64,000 nt of DNA, taken from contig OU015497.1 of the NCBI GenBank assembly GCA_907164885.2, positions 71,766,398 to 71,830,397 on the forward strand. The letters run 5' to 3'. How positions within the stretch are numbered: the first letter of the stretch is position 1; each line of letters starts with the position of its first letter. The notes under the pieces were generated by a model. That model did not search any database, was not told the origin of the DNA, and saw nothing but the letters and a program-made list of their open reading frames with translations. The DNA is from Dolomedes plantarius. Lineage: Eukaryota; Arthropoda; Arachnida; Araneae; Dolomedidae. A program made the position numbers and the translations under genes. Positions 1 to 10,648 of this stretch are shown piece after piece.

Positions 1-122
1 CCTGAGAACAGAAATTTGTCACGGTGAGGTGCGATCCCACTATCAGCAGTCCCCACAGGTCATAAAGTACGCAGGTATCGTTCTAGACAAGAAAAGACGA
101 TCGAAGAGATAAGAGAACGCAC

Positions 123-1733
123 ATGGCTGAAGATATTTTCTGTCAAATACACGAGGAAAATTCAAATATGAACATGGATTTTACAGCCGAAATTACAACG
201 AAGCGTTGATAATAATTGAAGATTAGTACTTAGAAATCGCGGAAAAAGTTCTAAATCAATTGGGAATGCCCTCACCGAATCGATCTGCTGATGCTTCGTT
301 CGATGTAGAATTGCGTCGTGAAAAAAATTACAACATGGGAGATCTTTTGTCATATGTGCAATCAAATATTCCTAAGCTAACGCTTGGGCAAAAAGGCATT
401 TACGATCAAATATTGCAAACTGTCAATAGCGGGGTTAGAGAAATCTTCTTAGATGCGCCAGGAGGAACTGGTAAAACGTTCCTAATTAGATTGATTCTGG
501 CAGCAATTAGATCCCAAAATGACATAGCCTTAGCTCTTGCGTCGTCCGAAATAGTTGCGACATTGCTACCAGGTGGAAGAACTGCACATTCCGCTTTGAA
601 ATTGTCATTTAACATACAATTCATTGAAACTCCCACGTGCAACATTTCCAAAGCATCCGGCATGGGAAAAGTATTGCAGAAAGGCAAACTTATTTTTTAG
701 GATGAATGTACAATGGCACACAAAAAATCGCTCGAGGCTCTTGATCGATCATTGCAAGATTTGCGTGGAAACATCAGACCATTTGGGAACGCATTAATAT
801 TGTTTGAAGGAGATTTCAGGCAAACATTACCTATAATTCCTCTATCGACACCAGCGGACGAAATAAATGCTTGCCTGAAATACTCTACTTCTTGTCGACA
901 TTTAAAGACGTTGAAATTATCTACAAATATGCGTATCCATCTGCAAAACGATCGATCAGCTGAGTTATTCTCACATCAATTGCTGGAAATTGGGAACGGA
1001 AAGGTGCCGTTTGATCTGACATCAGGACGAATTTCATTGCCTCATAACTTTTGCAATTTCGTATCGTCAAAAGAAGAATTGGTTGAAAAAGCATTTCCCA
1101 ATATTCAAAAGAATTATAAGAATTACAATGAGTGAACGAGCTATTCTTGCCGCCAAGAACAAAGACGTCTGCGAACTTAACAATATCATTCAGTATAACA
1201 TTCCAAGCAAGGCAGTCACATACATGTCCGTCGACACTGTTGTGGAAGCAGATGAAGCGGTTCATTATCCAACAGAATTTTTGAATTCACTCTATTTGCC
1301 AGGGATGCCATCGCCCGTACTGCAATTGAAAATCGGCTTACCAATTATAATGTTGCGAAATATGAGCCAACCAAAGCTTTGCAACGGCACGCGGCTTGCA
1401 GTAAAAAAATTACTGAGCAACGTCGTAGAAGGAACGATCTTGACAGGACTATTCAAAGGGGAAGATGTCCTCATTCCTCGCATTCCCATGATTCCAAAGG
1501 ATATGCCATTTAAATTTAAGAGATTGCAATTCCCAATTCGATTGGTGTTTGCAATCACCATCAATAAAGCTCAGGGCCAATCTTTACAATTGTGCGGGTT
1601 AGATTTATACACGGATTGTTTCTCATACGGGCAATTATATGTTGCGTGTTCAAGAGTCGGAAAACCAGACAATCTATATATATGCACAGACAATGGAACA
1701 ACAAAAAATATTGTATACCCACAAGTATTGTAA
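123..1733 (+). pseudogene. Helitron replication-helicase (PIF1-like) C-terminal part, broken
   Basis: Encodes the superfamily 1 helicase half of a Helitron Rep/Hel protein, which unwinds DNA during rolling-circle transposition. Visible motifs: Walker A (DAPGGTGKTF, about 451-480), Walker B remnant (DECTM, about 701-715), GDFRQTLP (motif III region, about 811-835), and the terminal block ITINKAQGQS...YVACSRVG (about 1555-1660). The coding sequence is broken: one base is missing near 192, there are in-frame TAG codons at 224-226 and 698-700 (the latter where family members have Trp before DEC), and a frameshift near 1128. The protein normally follows a Rep nuclease domain, which would lie left of the window. 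Family assignment is firm; the element's termini are not seen. Similar sequences are common in chelicerate genomes (established knowledge). Confidence 0.9.
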
Positions 1734-2189
1734 AATTAAACATTTAAAAAAATTTTTTTATTTCCAATGCAGCGGGCGAAGGGGAACACAATTCTTTCTC
1801 CAAGATATTACATAAAACAAGCAAGTGAAACACTCATCGGCCTGTGTACTAGAACTGCGGTAATCAGAAACTTCTCACACACTAGACCAAACACCAGGGC
1901 GCCTCCATCCCAAGGCCAACAAAAAAGCTGACTGGGAGCCATTGTTGATAAGAACAGAAATGTTGAATAGTCCGTGAATTTGGAATGAGTTGCCGAAAAT
2001 AGGGTACTCCAGGGGCTAAAGAATTAAGTAACACCAACGACGAACAAATAATGGGAGTGGTACAATAAAGCGAAACCAGGCTAAACAAGAGAGAACAAAA
2101 ATACGAGACCGTGCATCTCAAATGTTCCGCTCATTGTTTAATTAGAGCGTCATTCTAGCTCAATCCAGACATTTATATTTCAGGATCAG
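1734..2189. other. Non-coding stretch, no feature recognised
   Basis: Follows the Helitron stop codon. It should hold the Helitron 3' end, but I cannot place a convincing CTRR terminus with a hairpin. No long ORF, no tandem repeat and no inverted repeat pair is evident. Confidence 0.4.
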
Positions 2190-2376
2190 TTATTATGAAA
2201 AAACGATCGATCAGATAAATTAATGTAAAGCTGCGATATTCTGAACGAATATTGCGGGAAAACGATCCATGCGGTCTTTTTTGCTTGTGTTCTATGGTTT
2301 TTTTATTCGGAACTGGGTGAAATAAACGATGCATACGGGAAAACGATCGTTCGGGGAACGATCGATCGAGATTCCA

Positions 2377-2379
<3 letters not shown>
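2190..2379. mobile_element. Right-hand fragment of a Tigger/pogo-type MITE
   Basis: The right end reads ...CGATCGAGATTCCACTG followed by TA. About 70 bp next to it match, in reverse orientation, the left half of the complete 173 bp element at 24657-24829. No left terminus is found, so this copy is truncated; the left coordinate is approximate. Confidence 0.65.

Positions 2380-2437
<58 letters not shown>
2380..2437. repeat. (TA)n microsatellite
   Basis: Uninterrupted TA dinucleotide repeat lying exactly between the right end of one TA-targeting element and the left end of the next. Confidence 0.95.
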
Positions 2438-2440
<3 letters not shown>

Positions 2441-2692
2441 TTGGCTCTGTTTAACGACGCTCTACCGAATGGCGATCTCTATTTAAAGACGATATTTCCG
2501 AGTCCCGGTCCTGCCGACTTAAGAAAATTCTATTTAAAAACGACGTTGTTTCTGTTTAACGACGAATTTTTTTTACATGATAAACTTTTTCTTCAACATT
2601 TTAACTGTAGGAGGGGAACCTTCTGTGGGGGAAAACAAGTTTCGTTTCACTAACAGACCTGGAATTTTCCTTGATGTTTGCAATGTTGCAAT

Positions 2693-2965
2693 TGTGACGA
2701 CCTCCCGATCGCGACCCGGAATGCGGTTTTTGAAATGCTAGCGAACGGAACTGAAGTGAGGTAGCGTGGGGCGAGTGGAGAGAAAAGGAAGTGTTATTCG
2801 TGTTTCAGTGTAAAAAGAAGTATCAGTTTTCGATTCTGCTGAGATATTATACTACCGATATAGTGTGATGTGTTCCACACTAATTTTTGTGTTGTGTTGC
2901 CCTCGTCTCGTCAATATAAAATAAAGTTTGTTTTTCCTGTTAATTAGCTGTCTTATTAAGGTACA
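2693..2965 (+). repeat. 5' LTR of gypsy-1
   Basis: Begins TGTGACGACC and ends GGTACA, a TG...CA structure, and matches 8994-9265 throughout. An AATAAA signal (near 2921) lies about 40 bp before the 3' end, consistent with polyadenylation in the LTR. Confidence 0.95.
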
Positions 2966-2972
2966 GCTAAAT

Positions 2973-2982
2973 TGGTGGCAGC
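2973..2982 (+). other. Primer binding site of gypsy-1, probably tRNA-Leu
   Basis: TGGTGGCAGC lies seven bases after the LTR. Starting TGG fits complementarity to a tRNA CCA end, and the ten bases match the acceptor end of animal leucine tRNAs ending GCTGCCACCA. The tRNA identity is from memory and is inference; pairing stops after ten bases. Confidence 0.55.
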
Positions 2983-3165
2983 CGCGGTATGAGAACATTC
3001 CACGTGAGGGGTGAGTACCAAAAGTGATTTTGTTATTAGGGGAAATGGTGAAATTTAATTATTGTATGATATAATTTTTTTTGTTTTGTTTTGGTTACGT
3101 TCTTTTGAGTGTGAATTGAGGCATGCTATATGATAAAATATTGTTATTTCACTAGTAATTGTTGT

Positions 3166-3784
3166 AGCACGCCAGGTGCTGGTATAACTGAAATTTGTAG
3201 CATGACACGTGCTGGTACAGTTGATTTTTGTAGCACGCCATGTGCTGGTATAGCAAAAATTGTGTAGCATGCCATATGCTGATATACACGAAGTTTTGTA
3301 GCACGCAATGTGCTGGTATAATTGAAATTTTGTAGCACGAAACGTGCTGGTACTGTTGATACTTGTAGCACGCCATGTGCTGGTATAGCAAAAATTTTGT
3401 AGCATGCCATATGCTGATATAGATGAAAATTTGTAGCACGCCATGTGCTGGTGTAACTAAAATTTTTGTAGCACACCACGTGCTTATTTGGTTCAAAGAA
3501 TCACGCTTTTGTTGTACAATTCTTGTTATATTTTTGGTTTTGTAGCACGCCATGTGCTGATGTAATTGTAAGCAACATTTATTTAATTGGGAAAACTCCA
3601 TCAAGGAGATAAATTGTCTTACTTTCGGTTTTGAAAGCATCACGCTGTCGTTATACAATTGTTATTATAAATTTGGTTTTGTGGCACGCCATGTGCTGAT
3701 GTAATTGTAAGCAACATTTATGAAGTGTGAAACTCCTGTTAGGAGATAAATTATCTCTACTTTCGGTTTAGCACACTCTGTGCT
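3166..3784 (+). repeat. Array of 13 short hairpins in the gypsy-1 leader
   Basis: Thirteen units of the form AGCAC-N5-GTGCT lie between the primer binding site and gag, starting at 3166, 3197, 3232, 3266, 3300, 3334, 3367, 3401, 3435, 3470, 3544, 3683 and 3770. The first ten are spaced 31-35 bp. In the units at 3266 and 3401 both arms change together (AGCAT...ATGCT); the units at 3197 and 3683 keep pairing by T-G wobble. Stems can extend to six pairs with a three-base loop. Changes preserve pairing, which suggests selection on RNA structure. The function is unknown; packaging, dimerisation or translation control are possibilities. Confidence 0.85.
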
Positions 3785-3817
3785 GGTAATTGTTTGAGTT
3801 GAAACTCCTGATAGGAA
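3596..3817 (+). repeat. Second hairpin module (three copies) in the gypsy-1 leader
   Basis: CTCC-N5-GGAG occurs at 3596 and 3733, with a third degenerate copy (CTCC-N5-GGAA) at 3805. Each is followed by a conserved tail ending ACTTTCGGTTT. With the AGCAC hairpins they form a roughly 100-140 bp composite module repeated two to three times immediately upstream of gag. Confidence 0.7.
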
Positions 3818-3942
3818 ACAAATTGTACTTACTTTCGGTTTCTGTATCTTATGCTAAAATTTATATTGTGTCCAAAAAAAAAGATTTACTCAAGTGTTAT
3901 TTTAAGTAATTTTGAGTGTAACTAATCTTGAACTATTTTACC

Positions 3943-5888
3943 ATGGCTTTTCTTTGCAAAGCAAGAAAAAGTGATCTTCAGACTTTGGCTATTGAGATGG
4001 GGGAAAATATAAGTGAAGAATTAGTGATAACAGACCTGATAATATTAATAAAAAAATCTAGGCACTATGAAGAGGTATGTGAAAAATCTTTTAGAAGGTA
4101 TAACGGAAAATCGGTTAGAAGAGAGTAAAAACCAGTTTGAGCTTGGAAGGTTAAAAATTGAAGATGAAGATAAGAAGCGCCAATTTGAACTAGAAGAAAA
4201 GAAGCTCCAATTCGAACTGGAGAAAGAAGAAAAGAAGCGCCAATTCGAACTCGAGAAAGAAGAAAAAAAGCGCCAATTTGAACTAGAAGAAAAGAAACTC
4301 CAATCCGAAATGAAGAAATTAAGAATTGAAACTATGCAGGTATCCGTTACTGAGACTTCTCATCAGGAGCAAATTACGAATTCGCGAACTAATTTTATAC
4401 TTCAGAAAAATTCTTCAAAAATTCGATCCAAAAGAGGAAGATATTAGTCTATATTTGAGTATTTTCGAACGCCAGGCAAAAAGGGCAGATGTTAGAAAAC
4501 AGGATTGGGTGACACAGTTGCTACCCCTTCTTCCGCCGGATATCATCCAGCTTATAGCTGGAGAGCCAGAGGAAAAGACGGACAGTTACGATTACGTCAA
4601 AGAGTTGCTCCTAAAGCGTTTTAAACTTAGCCCCGAGAAATTTCGTGTTAAGTTTGTGCAACATCAAAAGAAATCTGATAGTTCATGGACAGATTTTACT
4701 TTTGAATTAAGAAACTATCTTGAAGAATGGATACAAGGGTTGGAAATTAATACTTTTGAATTGCTGAAGGATCTGATGGTTACAGACCAGATAAAAAAAC
4801 GTGTATCCAATGATGTTCGGGAACATTTTCTTGACAACTGGACTAAAATAACTTCAGCTACAAAACTGTCTGAGATGTTGCACGAATATGACAGTGTACG
4901 GGGGAGTAGGAAATCCGAAAGTTATCCAACCTATGAACAAAGGAAGACTAGCAATAATTTCGAAAAGGAAAATCGAAAATATCAGAAATTTCCGGCTAAA
5001 TCTGGACAAAATGAAGGGGATCAAGGAAAGCAAGTGGTGGGGAAGGGTCAGAACTATGATTATTTTGATTCGCGAAAACCCTTGCAGTGTTATGAATGTG
5101 GATCGGTTGACCATTTGCGACCGACTTGTCCTAAATTAAAGGCTCAGAAAACTTCAGACCAAGTGAACCAAATTTGTGAGGAACAAGAGGAGGAAAATCT
5201 GCTAAGTCCTTTTACAACATTAGCGGAAGTAAATGGGTTTGCCATGCCTGTTCTTCGAGATTCAGGTGCCACGATAGACGTCATATGTAAGAAATATGTC
5301 TCTCCTGAGATGTACACAGGCGAAACTATTTGGGTGCAGCAACCTTTGGACAAAGGTCCGACATGTCTACCGTTGGCAAAGGTTAGGATCTCTGGACAAT
5401 TTGGGAGCATTGATACCAAAGCCGCAGTTGTGCGTTGTGAATTAGATATGGGGCGCTATATTTTAGGAAATCGAACTGCAGCCAGATTACCGAATTTACA
5501 GGTGGGAAAGATTTCGATTTCTCATCTTAGTGCAGTGCAGACTCGCGTCCAAAATGAAAGAGAAAAGACAGAAAATGAAGAGAGTTTAGGCCCCGAACAA
5601 GAATTTAAGCCAAATAAGAGTGCTCTAAATGAAGAATCCAGCAAGGAATTTGTAACAGAGGTCCAAGAGCAAAACGACACTTCTATAATCATAGATGACG
5701 AATTTTTGCCTCCAGTGGAAACCAATTCAAATGAGCTTTCTCTCTTGAAGACAAACCATGAGCAGTTTTCTAAGTCCCAGATGGATAGTGAAGAATTACA
5801 GTCCATTTTCAAGACTGTTAACGAAGATTCAAAATGTCAAAAAGGATCAAAGTTTATCATTGATAAAAATCTGCTAATCAAATGTTAG
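3943..5888 (+). pseudogene. gypsy-1 gag and aspartic protease
   Basis: The likely start is the ATG at 3943 in ACCATGG context. The N-terminus (KSDLQTLAIEMGENISEELV) resembles a SAP-like motif. A charged coiled-coil follows (about 4120-4320), built of near-identical KKRQFELE and KKLQFELE repeats. A capsid-like region (about 4430-4880), a CCHC zinc knuckle (C at 5088, C at 5097, H at 5112, C at 5127) and a retropepsin DSGA motif (5259-5270) come next. Frame changes near 4076 and near 4400 break the reading frame, and TAG at 5886 closes the last frame. The acidic stretch at 5550-5800 is a linker towards integrase. Gag packages element RNA; the protease would cleave the polyprotein. Confidence 0.88.
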
Positions 5889-6957
5889 GAAGACAGCTCA
5901 GGAGACACTAAGAAACTTTTGGTTATCCCAGAGGAGTATAGAGACCGAGTTATGAGACTGTCATGAAGATACATCAGGTCATCTGGGCGTTACTAAGTCA
6001 AAAGATAGAATGGCAAAGTACTTTTTTTGGCCCAAATGTTATAAAGATATGGAAGACTTCGTGCGATCTTGTGATAGCTGCCAAAGAGCTGGCAAACCAA
6101 ACGATAAGACAAAGGCACCCCTGAAATTGGTACCTGTCATACAAGAAGTCTTTTCAAAATTAAACATTGATGCAGTAGGTCCCCTGCCGACAACAGCTAG
6201 TGGAAAAAAATACATAATTACAGCCATCTTCATGTCATCAAAGTATCCTGATGCTATAGCGGTAAGTGATATTGGATCTGTATCTGTAACTAATGCGTTG
6301 CTGAATATATTTAGCAGGATTGGTTTCCCTAGAGTGTTGCAGTGCGATCAGGGTACGTCTTTTACAAGCATGCTAACATCAGAATTTTTTGAAAAATTCG
6401 GTGTTAAAGTTAGACATAGCTTCGTGCATCACCCACAATCGAATCCCGTGGAACGTTTCCACAGAACTATCAAACGCGTATTAAGAGTATTATGCCTAGA
6501 AGCTGGTCCAGACTGGGAGAAGTATTTACCTTTGGTACTCCTAGCTCTAAGAACTGTGACTCATGAAAGTACAGGCTTTTCGCTTGCCGAGTTAGTCTAT
6601 GGGAGAAATGTGAGAACACCTGAGACACTCTTGTATGAACATTGGACAAATGCGGAAATTAATGAAAGTCCAATGACTGAGTATGTATTCCAGCTTATAA
6701 ATCGACTGAAAAGATGTCAGGAAGTTGCCTTGAAAAACGTTACAGAGAATCAGATCAAGAGGAAATTATGGTATGACAGAAATGCCATAAGACGAGAATT
6801 TCGAGAGGGTGATTCGGTGCTGGTTTTAGCTACCTCAAGGGAAAGCAAGCTAGCTGCTCAGTGGATTGGACCAGGGAAAATTGAGCAAAAATTTCCGATA
6901 TCAACTATTTGGTTAGTGTCCCCGGATAAAAAGAGAGATCTCAAATATACCATGTGA
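5889..6957 (+). pseudogene. gypsy-1 integrase
   Basis: Integrase inserts the cDNA copy. The HHCC zinc-binding domain runs from HEDTSGHLG (codon at 5962) to CDSC (near 6073-6084), after a one-base frame change near 5960. In the frame starting at 6010 the catalytic triad is intact: D54 (NIDAVGPLP), D113 (QCDQGTSF) and E148 (NPVERFHR), with gypsy-type context, followed by a GPY/F-like end (WIGPG, about 6865). The frame stops at 6957 and the next frame begins at 6954 with an HVNMLKPYYKR-like block, which normally marks the end of gypsy integrase. The domain therefore sits directly upstream of RT, not downstream as in most Ty3/gypsy elements. Confidence 0.92.
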
Positions 6958-8508
6958 ATATGCTTAAGCCTTATTATAAGAGAGCTGAACTTGTAAATTT
7001 TTTGTCTTGTGACGAAGCAGAAAATTCCTCTCTAGATGAAGATATCGAATTTCCACAAATATATGTTACCCCCGATGAATTCGATTTTACTGAAATTCTT
7101 AGTAACAGTAGACTGGAGGAAAGACTGGAAGACAACCAAATCAAACAGCTGCAAAATATTATAAGAAGATATTCGTCCAGTTTCTCTAATATACCTGGTA
7201 AAACTGATATGGTCGAGCATGATATTCTACTCAATAACGATAAACCTATTATGTCAAGGCCTTACAGATCTTCGCCTAGACAAAAAGAAATCATGAAGAA
7301 AGAGATAGAAAGAATGCTTGAGTTGAAAATTATTGAAATAGGAGAAAGCGATTATACTTCTCCCATGATCCTGGTAGAAGCTCCTAATAAGGACCCTCGT
7401 CCTTGCATTGACTATCGTCGACTAAATAACGTGACAGTAACCCAATATTTCCCTTTACCGAACATGGAAGACAGAGTAGAAACGGTAGCCGCCGCTAAAT
7501 TCGTTACTGTACTGGACTTCGCGAAGGGGTACTGGCAAATTCCTTTGAGTGCTAATGCTCAACGATTAGCCTCATTCGTGACTAGCTTCGGAAACTATCG
7601 ACCTTTAAGATTACCCTTCGGGTTAAAAAATGCACCATATTTTTTCAGTAAGCTGATGTTTGACCTTCTGAAAGGTTTAGAGGAGTTTGCCTTATTTGGA
7701 CGATGTTGCCGTTTTTTCGACTTCCTGGGATTTACATATTCGACATCTTCAGTTAGTATTGCAACGAATTGCAGATGCGAAGTTGACAATGAAACCTTCA
7801 AAATGTCGGTTTGCCCAAGATCATGTTCAATACTTAGGGCATGTGGTTGGACAAGGCTATTGAAAGCCTTCGGAGTTGAAAATTCAGGCAGTCGTTGAAT
7901 TTCCTACTCCTAAAACAAAAACGGATATCAGGGCCTTTTTAGGATTATCTGGCTACTATAGCCGATACATTCCGATGTTTTCAGTGATAGCGGCTCCCTT
8001 AACGAACGCTTTGAAAGGGACAACTAGAAAAGGAGACATCGACTGGACTGAGGACTGTGGAAAGGCTTTCCAAAAACTAAAAGGTAAATTAACCAGCCAT
8101 CCAGTTCTCTACTCCCCAAAATTTGATAGAGAATTTATTTTGCAGACAGACGCCTCAGATTTGGGTATGGGTGTGGTGTTAACTCAACTCGATGATGAAG
8201 GTGAAGAACACCCAATTATATATCTAAGCAAGAAGTTCTCCGAAACCGAAAAACGATACTGTACAACAGAAAAAGAGTGTGCTAGCATAATTTTCGCAAT
8301 AAAAAAATTACATCATTACCTGGATGGTCAAGAATTTACTATTCAAACGGATCATTATTCTTTAACTTGGCTAAAAACAAATGCTAGTTCTAATGCTAGA
8401 CTGATGCGTTGGGCCCTTGCTCTCCAGCCTTTTAATTTTTCTGTTGTTCATAGGGCAGGTTTGAAGAATAGGAATGCTGATAGTCTGAGTAGAGCCTCTC
8501 TAGATTAA
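6954..8508 (+). pseudogene. gypsy-1 reverse transcriptase and RNase H
   Basis: RT copies element RNA into DNA and RNase H degrades the RNA strand. RT motifs: PCIDYRRLN (about 7404-7430), VTVLDFAKGYWQIP with the first catalytic Asp (about 7503-7545), LPFGLKNAP (about 7612-7640) and YLDD (7693-7704), the last reached only after a frame change just upstream. An in-frame TGA at 7861-7863 (probably a CGA codon before mutation) follows. RNase H retains QTDASDLGMG, a TEKE glutamate block and QTDHYSL, ending ADSLSRASLD at 8508. All catalytic residues are visible, so the lesions are few and recent, in line with the modest LTR divergence. Confidence 0.93.
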
Positions 8509-8993
8509 CAAGGCTATACCTATACCCGAAAAAGGGTATTGTAACTGTATTGTAGTGCAACTGTTATTATATATATATTTCCCATGTTTATTTTGGTTTA
8601 TTCATTTAATTTGTTTTTGTCTTAGATAATACATTAATGTGAAAATGTTATGTTATAATGGATATTGTGTAAAAATTATGATTCTGTAAACAGAATAATG
8701 CTAGCTAATATGAGGTACATATGTGGTAGTAGATTCGGTAATGTTTTGAATTCAATCCACTACCTTTATTTAGTTGATTTTCCGTTAATTACATGTTACA
8801 TTTACGTTTCTTTTTTTTTGTTGTTGTTTTGTGTGTGTGGAACCCTAATAACTTTAATCACTTGGTACTTGTTTGTGTTCCCTTTAGTAAAGGAAAATGA
8901 ACTTTTCGGTGATCATTTTATATTGATGGTCCTGTATACCATCTAACTTTTCCTTCGTAAAAACTCTAGAAAAGTTTTCAAGGGGGGAGGAGT
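8509..8993 (+). other. gypsy-1 3' untranslated region and polypurine tract
   Basis: AT-rich non-coding sequence ending in AAGGGGGGAGGAG (8981-8992), immediately before the 3' LTR. This is the expected plus-strand primer position. Confidence 0.85.
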
Positions 8994-9265
8994 TGTGACG
9001 ACCTCCCGATCGAGACCCGGAATGCGGTTTTTGAAATGCTAGCGAACGGAACTGAAGTGAGGTAGCGTGGGACGAGCGGAGAGAAAAGGAAGTGTTGTTC
9101 GTGTTTCAGTGAAAAAGAAGTATCAGTTTTCGATTCTGTTGAGATATTATGCTACCGATATAGTGTGATGTGTTCCACACCAATTTTTGTGTTGTGTTGC
9201 CCTCGTCTCGTCAATATAAAATAAAGTTTGTTTTTCCTGTTAATTAGCTGTCTTATTACGGTACA
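8994..9265 (+). repeat. 3' LTR of gypsy-1
   Basis: Matches 2693-2965 with about eight substitutions and one single-base indel. It begins TGTGACGACC, ends GGTACA and is followed by the CAAT target duplication at 9266-9269. Confidence 0.95.
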
Positions 9266-9529
9266 CAATCATAGACTTGTTGCAGTGGGAAAAACGGGGG
9301 GGGGAATTACTGTTTCTCGGAAGATCGAAGATCGAATATTCTTTCATGGAGCTCTTAGTGCGGGAGCTGAATCACTCTATTGTCCCTACCATCTGTTGTC
9401 ATGTGACTTACGAACTGTCCAATAGCAGCCCACTCTTACTCCTTCCGGGAAGCAGGTGTTCATGCTTAGAGAATTCATGGTTGTGTGTAGGAGCTCATTC
9501 TAGTACGAATACGAGGTGAGCAGAGCAAA

Positions 9530-10334
9530 ATGGCATCAAAGCGAAAGCATCTTAGTTTACACGAAAAGGTGAAAATTATTCAAGATTGGGAAGAAAGTGT
9601 TGGAATATCAAAAGTCCAATTCGCAAGACAATTTCAGCTACCCGAGTCTACTCTCAAAGGCATTTTAGCAAAGAGAAAATTCTTGAAGCAGCACAAAAAT
9701 TTGGTTTGTGATCCAAATCCAAACGGCAGAAAATTCAATGTGGCCGATCAGAAGAGTTTGATGAGGCAGTCCTTCAATAATTTCATCAAGAGCATCCATT
9801 AATAAACAATTCGGCTGACAGTATGAAAATTAGAAAATTTACGATCTTGGAAGCAATGCACATGATAACATCGGCATGGAAAGAAGTTTCTTCCTCCACA
9901 ATAAAAAACTGCTTTCACGTTGCTGGAATTCACAAAGAACTTGTAGTGGAACTGCAAAGTACGGATGTAGAAATCAACGAGGATGACATACCCCTGAAGA
10001 ATGGAGAAGTCTTGTTGAAGATGAGGATGTTTCAATACAAGATTTCTACAATTGTGATGAATCTGTTTTAACAACAGATTACAGAAATGTAGAACAAATT
10101 TATGAAGATATAGTAAACGAAAATACAGTGTCAGACGAAGGTGAAGACACAGAAAACGAGACACTGCCACCGTCTTACACACATGCAACTTCTGCTCCAG
10201 ATGTTCTCCGACGCTATATTACATCGAATATGGAAGATGACACATTTAACATTTTAGAAATTCTAGAAAAGAGAGTAACGAAAACAAGGCGAAAAATGAA
10301 GCAATCAACACTTTTTGAATTTTTTAAAACCTAA
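9530..10334 (+). pseudogene. Tigger A transposase, DDE core missing
   Basis: The start ATG at 9530 opens a CENP-B-type helix-turn-helix (KRKHLSLHEKVKIIQDWEES...STLKGIL), the DNA-binding head of pogo/Tigger transposases. A frame change near 9752 leads to the start of the second HTH (FDEAVLQ, with a TAA at 9778 where Trp is usual), then directly to the C-terminal region (LEAMHMITSAWKEVSSSTIKNCF, about 9850-9915). The acidic tail continues to 10334 in yet another frame. The whole DDE catalytic domain, some 200 residues in full-length relatives, is absent, so this copy could not have moved itself. Confidence 0.87.
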
Positions 10335-10562
10335 TTTATTGTATTGTTTGTACTCTTTTTACAATGTAATTTAAAATAACATTTTGTGAATAAAATAATA
10401 ATGATAATAAAAATATCATTTTTAAACACGCCAGTATACTGACAGTCCTAAGCCTGTAAAGAGTGAAGGGAAATGTTATTTTTTTCACAAATTCTGTTTA
10501 AGGGCGATCTCTACTTAAGGACGATTTTTCACGGTCCCTTGAAAGTCGTTAAACAGAGGGCC

Positions 10563-10567
<5 letters not shown>

Positions 10568-10644
<77 letters not shown>
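10568..10644. repeat. (TA)n microsatellite
   Basis: About 38 TA units directly abutting the right end of Tigger element A. Confidence 0.95.

Positions 10645-10648
<4 letters not shown>

Larger units (their letters stand above)
2693..9265 (+). mobile_element. LTR retrotransposon gypsy-1 (Ty3/gypsy with integrase before RT)
   Basis: Complete element with two LTRs (2693-2965 and 8994-9265), a 4 bp CAAT target duplication (2689-2692 and 9266-9269), primer binding site, polypurine tract, and gag-protease-integrase-RT-RNase H order. The LTRs differ by about eight substitutions and one indel over 273 bp (hand count), so the insertion is fairly young, but every coding region carries lesions. The gypsy-type integrase and RT with copia-like order match what is described for Gmr1-like elements (established knowledge); clade membership is inference. 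It lies inside Tigger element A. Confidence 0.9.
2438..10567 (+). mobile_element. Tigger/pogo element A, split by gypsy-1
   Basis: Left terminus CAGTTGGCTCTGTTTAACGA and right terminus ...TCGTTAAACAGAGGGCCAAC form terminal inverted repeats; matching subterminal blocks (GGCGATCTCTA followed by TTAAAGACGAT / TTAAGGACGAT) support the pairing. Both ends sit in TA repeats, as expected for TA-targeting elements. The last bases on the right differ from the left (CTA instead of CTG), so the exact right end is uncertain by a few bases. Positions 2693-9265 are a later LTR-retrotransposon insertion; without it the element is about 1.55 kb and carries an internally deleted transposase (9530-10334). Confidence 0.85.

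Noticed and set aside
3055..3658. Minus-strand ORFs with repeated MACYK-like residues
   Set aside because: Three overlapping frames are open only because the hairpin array is periodic and poor in stop codons. This is leader RNA, not a repetitive protein.
3160..3800. CRISPR-like array
   Set aside because: Units are short palindromes with similar spacers inside an LTR retrotransposon of an animal genome. No cas genes, and spacers are not unique sequences of constant length.
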